Assembly: GCA_028822745.1 (NCBI GenBank)
Contig: JAPKCZ010000170.1
Span: forward strand, 1 to 5,552
Direction of reading: 5' to 3'
DNA: 5,552 nt
Source: Kiritimatiellia bacterium
GTDB lineage: Bacteria > Verrucomicrobiota > Kiritimatiellia > UBA8416 > JAIOPI01
A program made the position numbers and the translations under genes. Of this stretch, positions 5,336-5,552 are shown piece by piece (the first letter of the stretch is position 1; each line of letters opens with the position of its first letter). The notes under the pieces are model-generated. The model ran no database searches. It saw only the letters and a list, made by a program, of their open reading frames with translations, and was not told where the DNA came from.

Positions 5336-5552
5336 ATGAACTTAAGACGGTTCGGAAACACGAGCGCAATGGTATCGGAAGTAGGGCTGGGCTGCTGGCA
5401 ACTTGGCGGTGACTGCTGGGGGGACCTTAATGAGGGCAAGGCTCAGGAGATCCTGCAAGCTTCGATCGATAGCGGCGTCACGTTCCTTGATACGGCGGAT
5501 GTCTACGGGGCAGGCCAGAGCGAGACGTTCATTGGGACGTTTCTGAAGCACA
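5336..5552 (+). CDS. Aldo/keto reductase, N-terminal part, cut by the window end
   Basis: The first 72 residues are typical of the NAD(P)H-dependent aldo/keto reductase superfamily. The first strand and loop read RRFGNTSAMVSEVGLGCWQLGG, followed by the hallmark FLDTADVYGAGQSE. This contains the catalytic aspartate D52 and tyrosine Y57 (equivalent to Asp50 and Tyr55 of AKR1 enzymes). The catalytic lysine and histidine and the cofactor site lie beyond the window. The family interconverts sugar or ketone carbonyls and alcohols in the cytoplasm. Coming 45 bases after an alpha-L-fucosidase with no terminator between, it may act on the released sugar, for example as an L-fucose dehydrogenase. That is inference from position; many members have unrelated roles. 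About three quarters of a usual ~300-residue protein is missing. Confidence 0.85.
   Translation, partial: MNLRRFGNTSAMVSEVGLGCWQLGGDCWGDLNEGKAQEILQASIDSGVTFLDTADVYGAGQSETFIGTFLKH

Overview
The window holds four complete or near-complete enzyme genes and one truncated gene, all on the + strand. They look like part of a glycan-use locus from an environmental bacterium. From start to end these are: the tail of a LamG-like lectin-domain protein (apparently frameshifted), an N-acetylneuraminate lyase, two different phytanoyl-CoA dioxygenase (PhyH)-family Fe(II)/2-oxoglutarate oxygenases, an intracellular GH29 alpha-L-fucosidase, and the first 72 codons of an aldo/keto reductase. The base composition is moderately GC-rich. 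LamG, PhyH paralogues, GH29 and NAD(P)H oxidoreductases together are typical of Planctomycetes, Verrucomicrobia, Lentisphaerae, Poribacteria and similar marine or host-associated bacteria. That placement is inference; no phylogenetic marker gene is present.

Layout. Positions 1-261 hold the likely LamG tail. Positions 262-478 are non-coding, with a GT-rich/CA-rich pair of tracts that are partly complementary. The lyase (479-1417) and the first PhyH gene (1442-2416) are 24 bases apart, and the second has a good ribosome binding site, so they form a probable transcription unit. A 218-base gap with an AT-rich inverted repeat and a possible promoter precedes the second PhyH gene, whose likely start is 2635. 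A 379-base gap with a doubtful 55-codon ORF and a good sigma70-type promoter (3791-3819) precedes the fucosidase, whose likely start is ATG 3869. The aldo/keto reductase starts 45 bases after the fucosidase stop and is probably co-transcribed with it.

How the genes may work together. The lyase splits sialic acid into N-acetylmannosamine and pyruvate, and the fucosidase releases L-fucose. Sialic acid and fucose are common terminal sugars on animal glycoproteins and mucins, so a role in using host-type or marine glycans is reasonable. The aldo/keto reductase could oxidise or reduce a released sugar. The substrates of the two PhyH enzymes are unknown, and these are the least explained part of the locus. 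No transporter, regulator, sialic acid kinase/epimerase or fucose pathway gene lies within the window. I saw no tRNA, rRNA, CRISPR array, insertion sequence or clear terminator hairpin.
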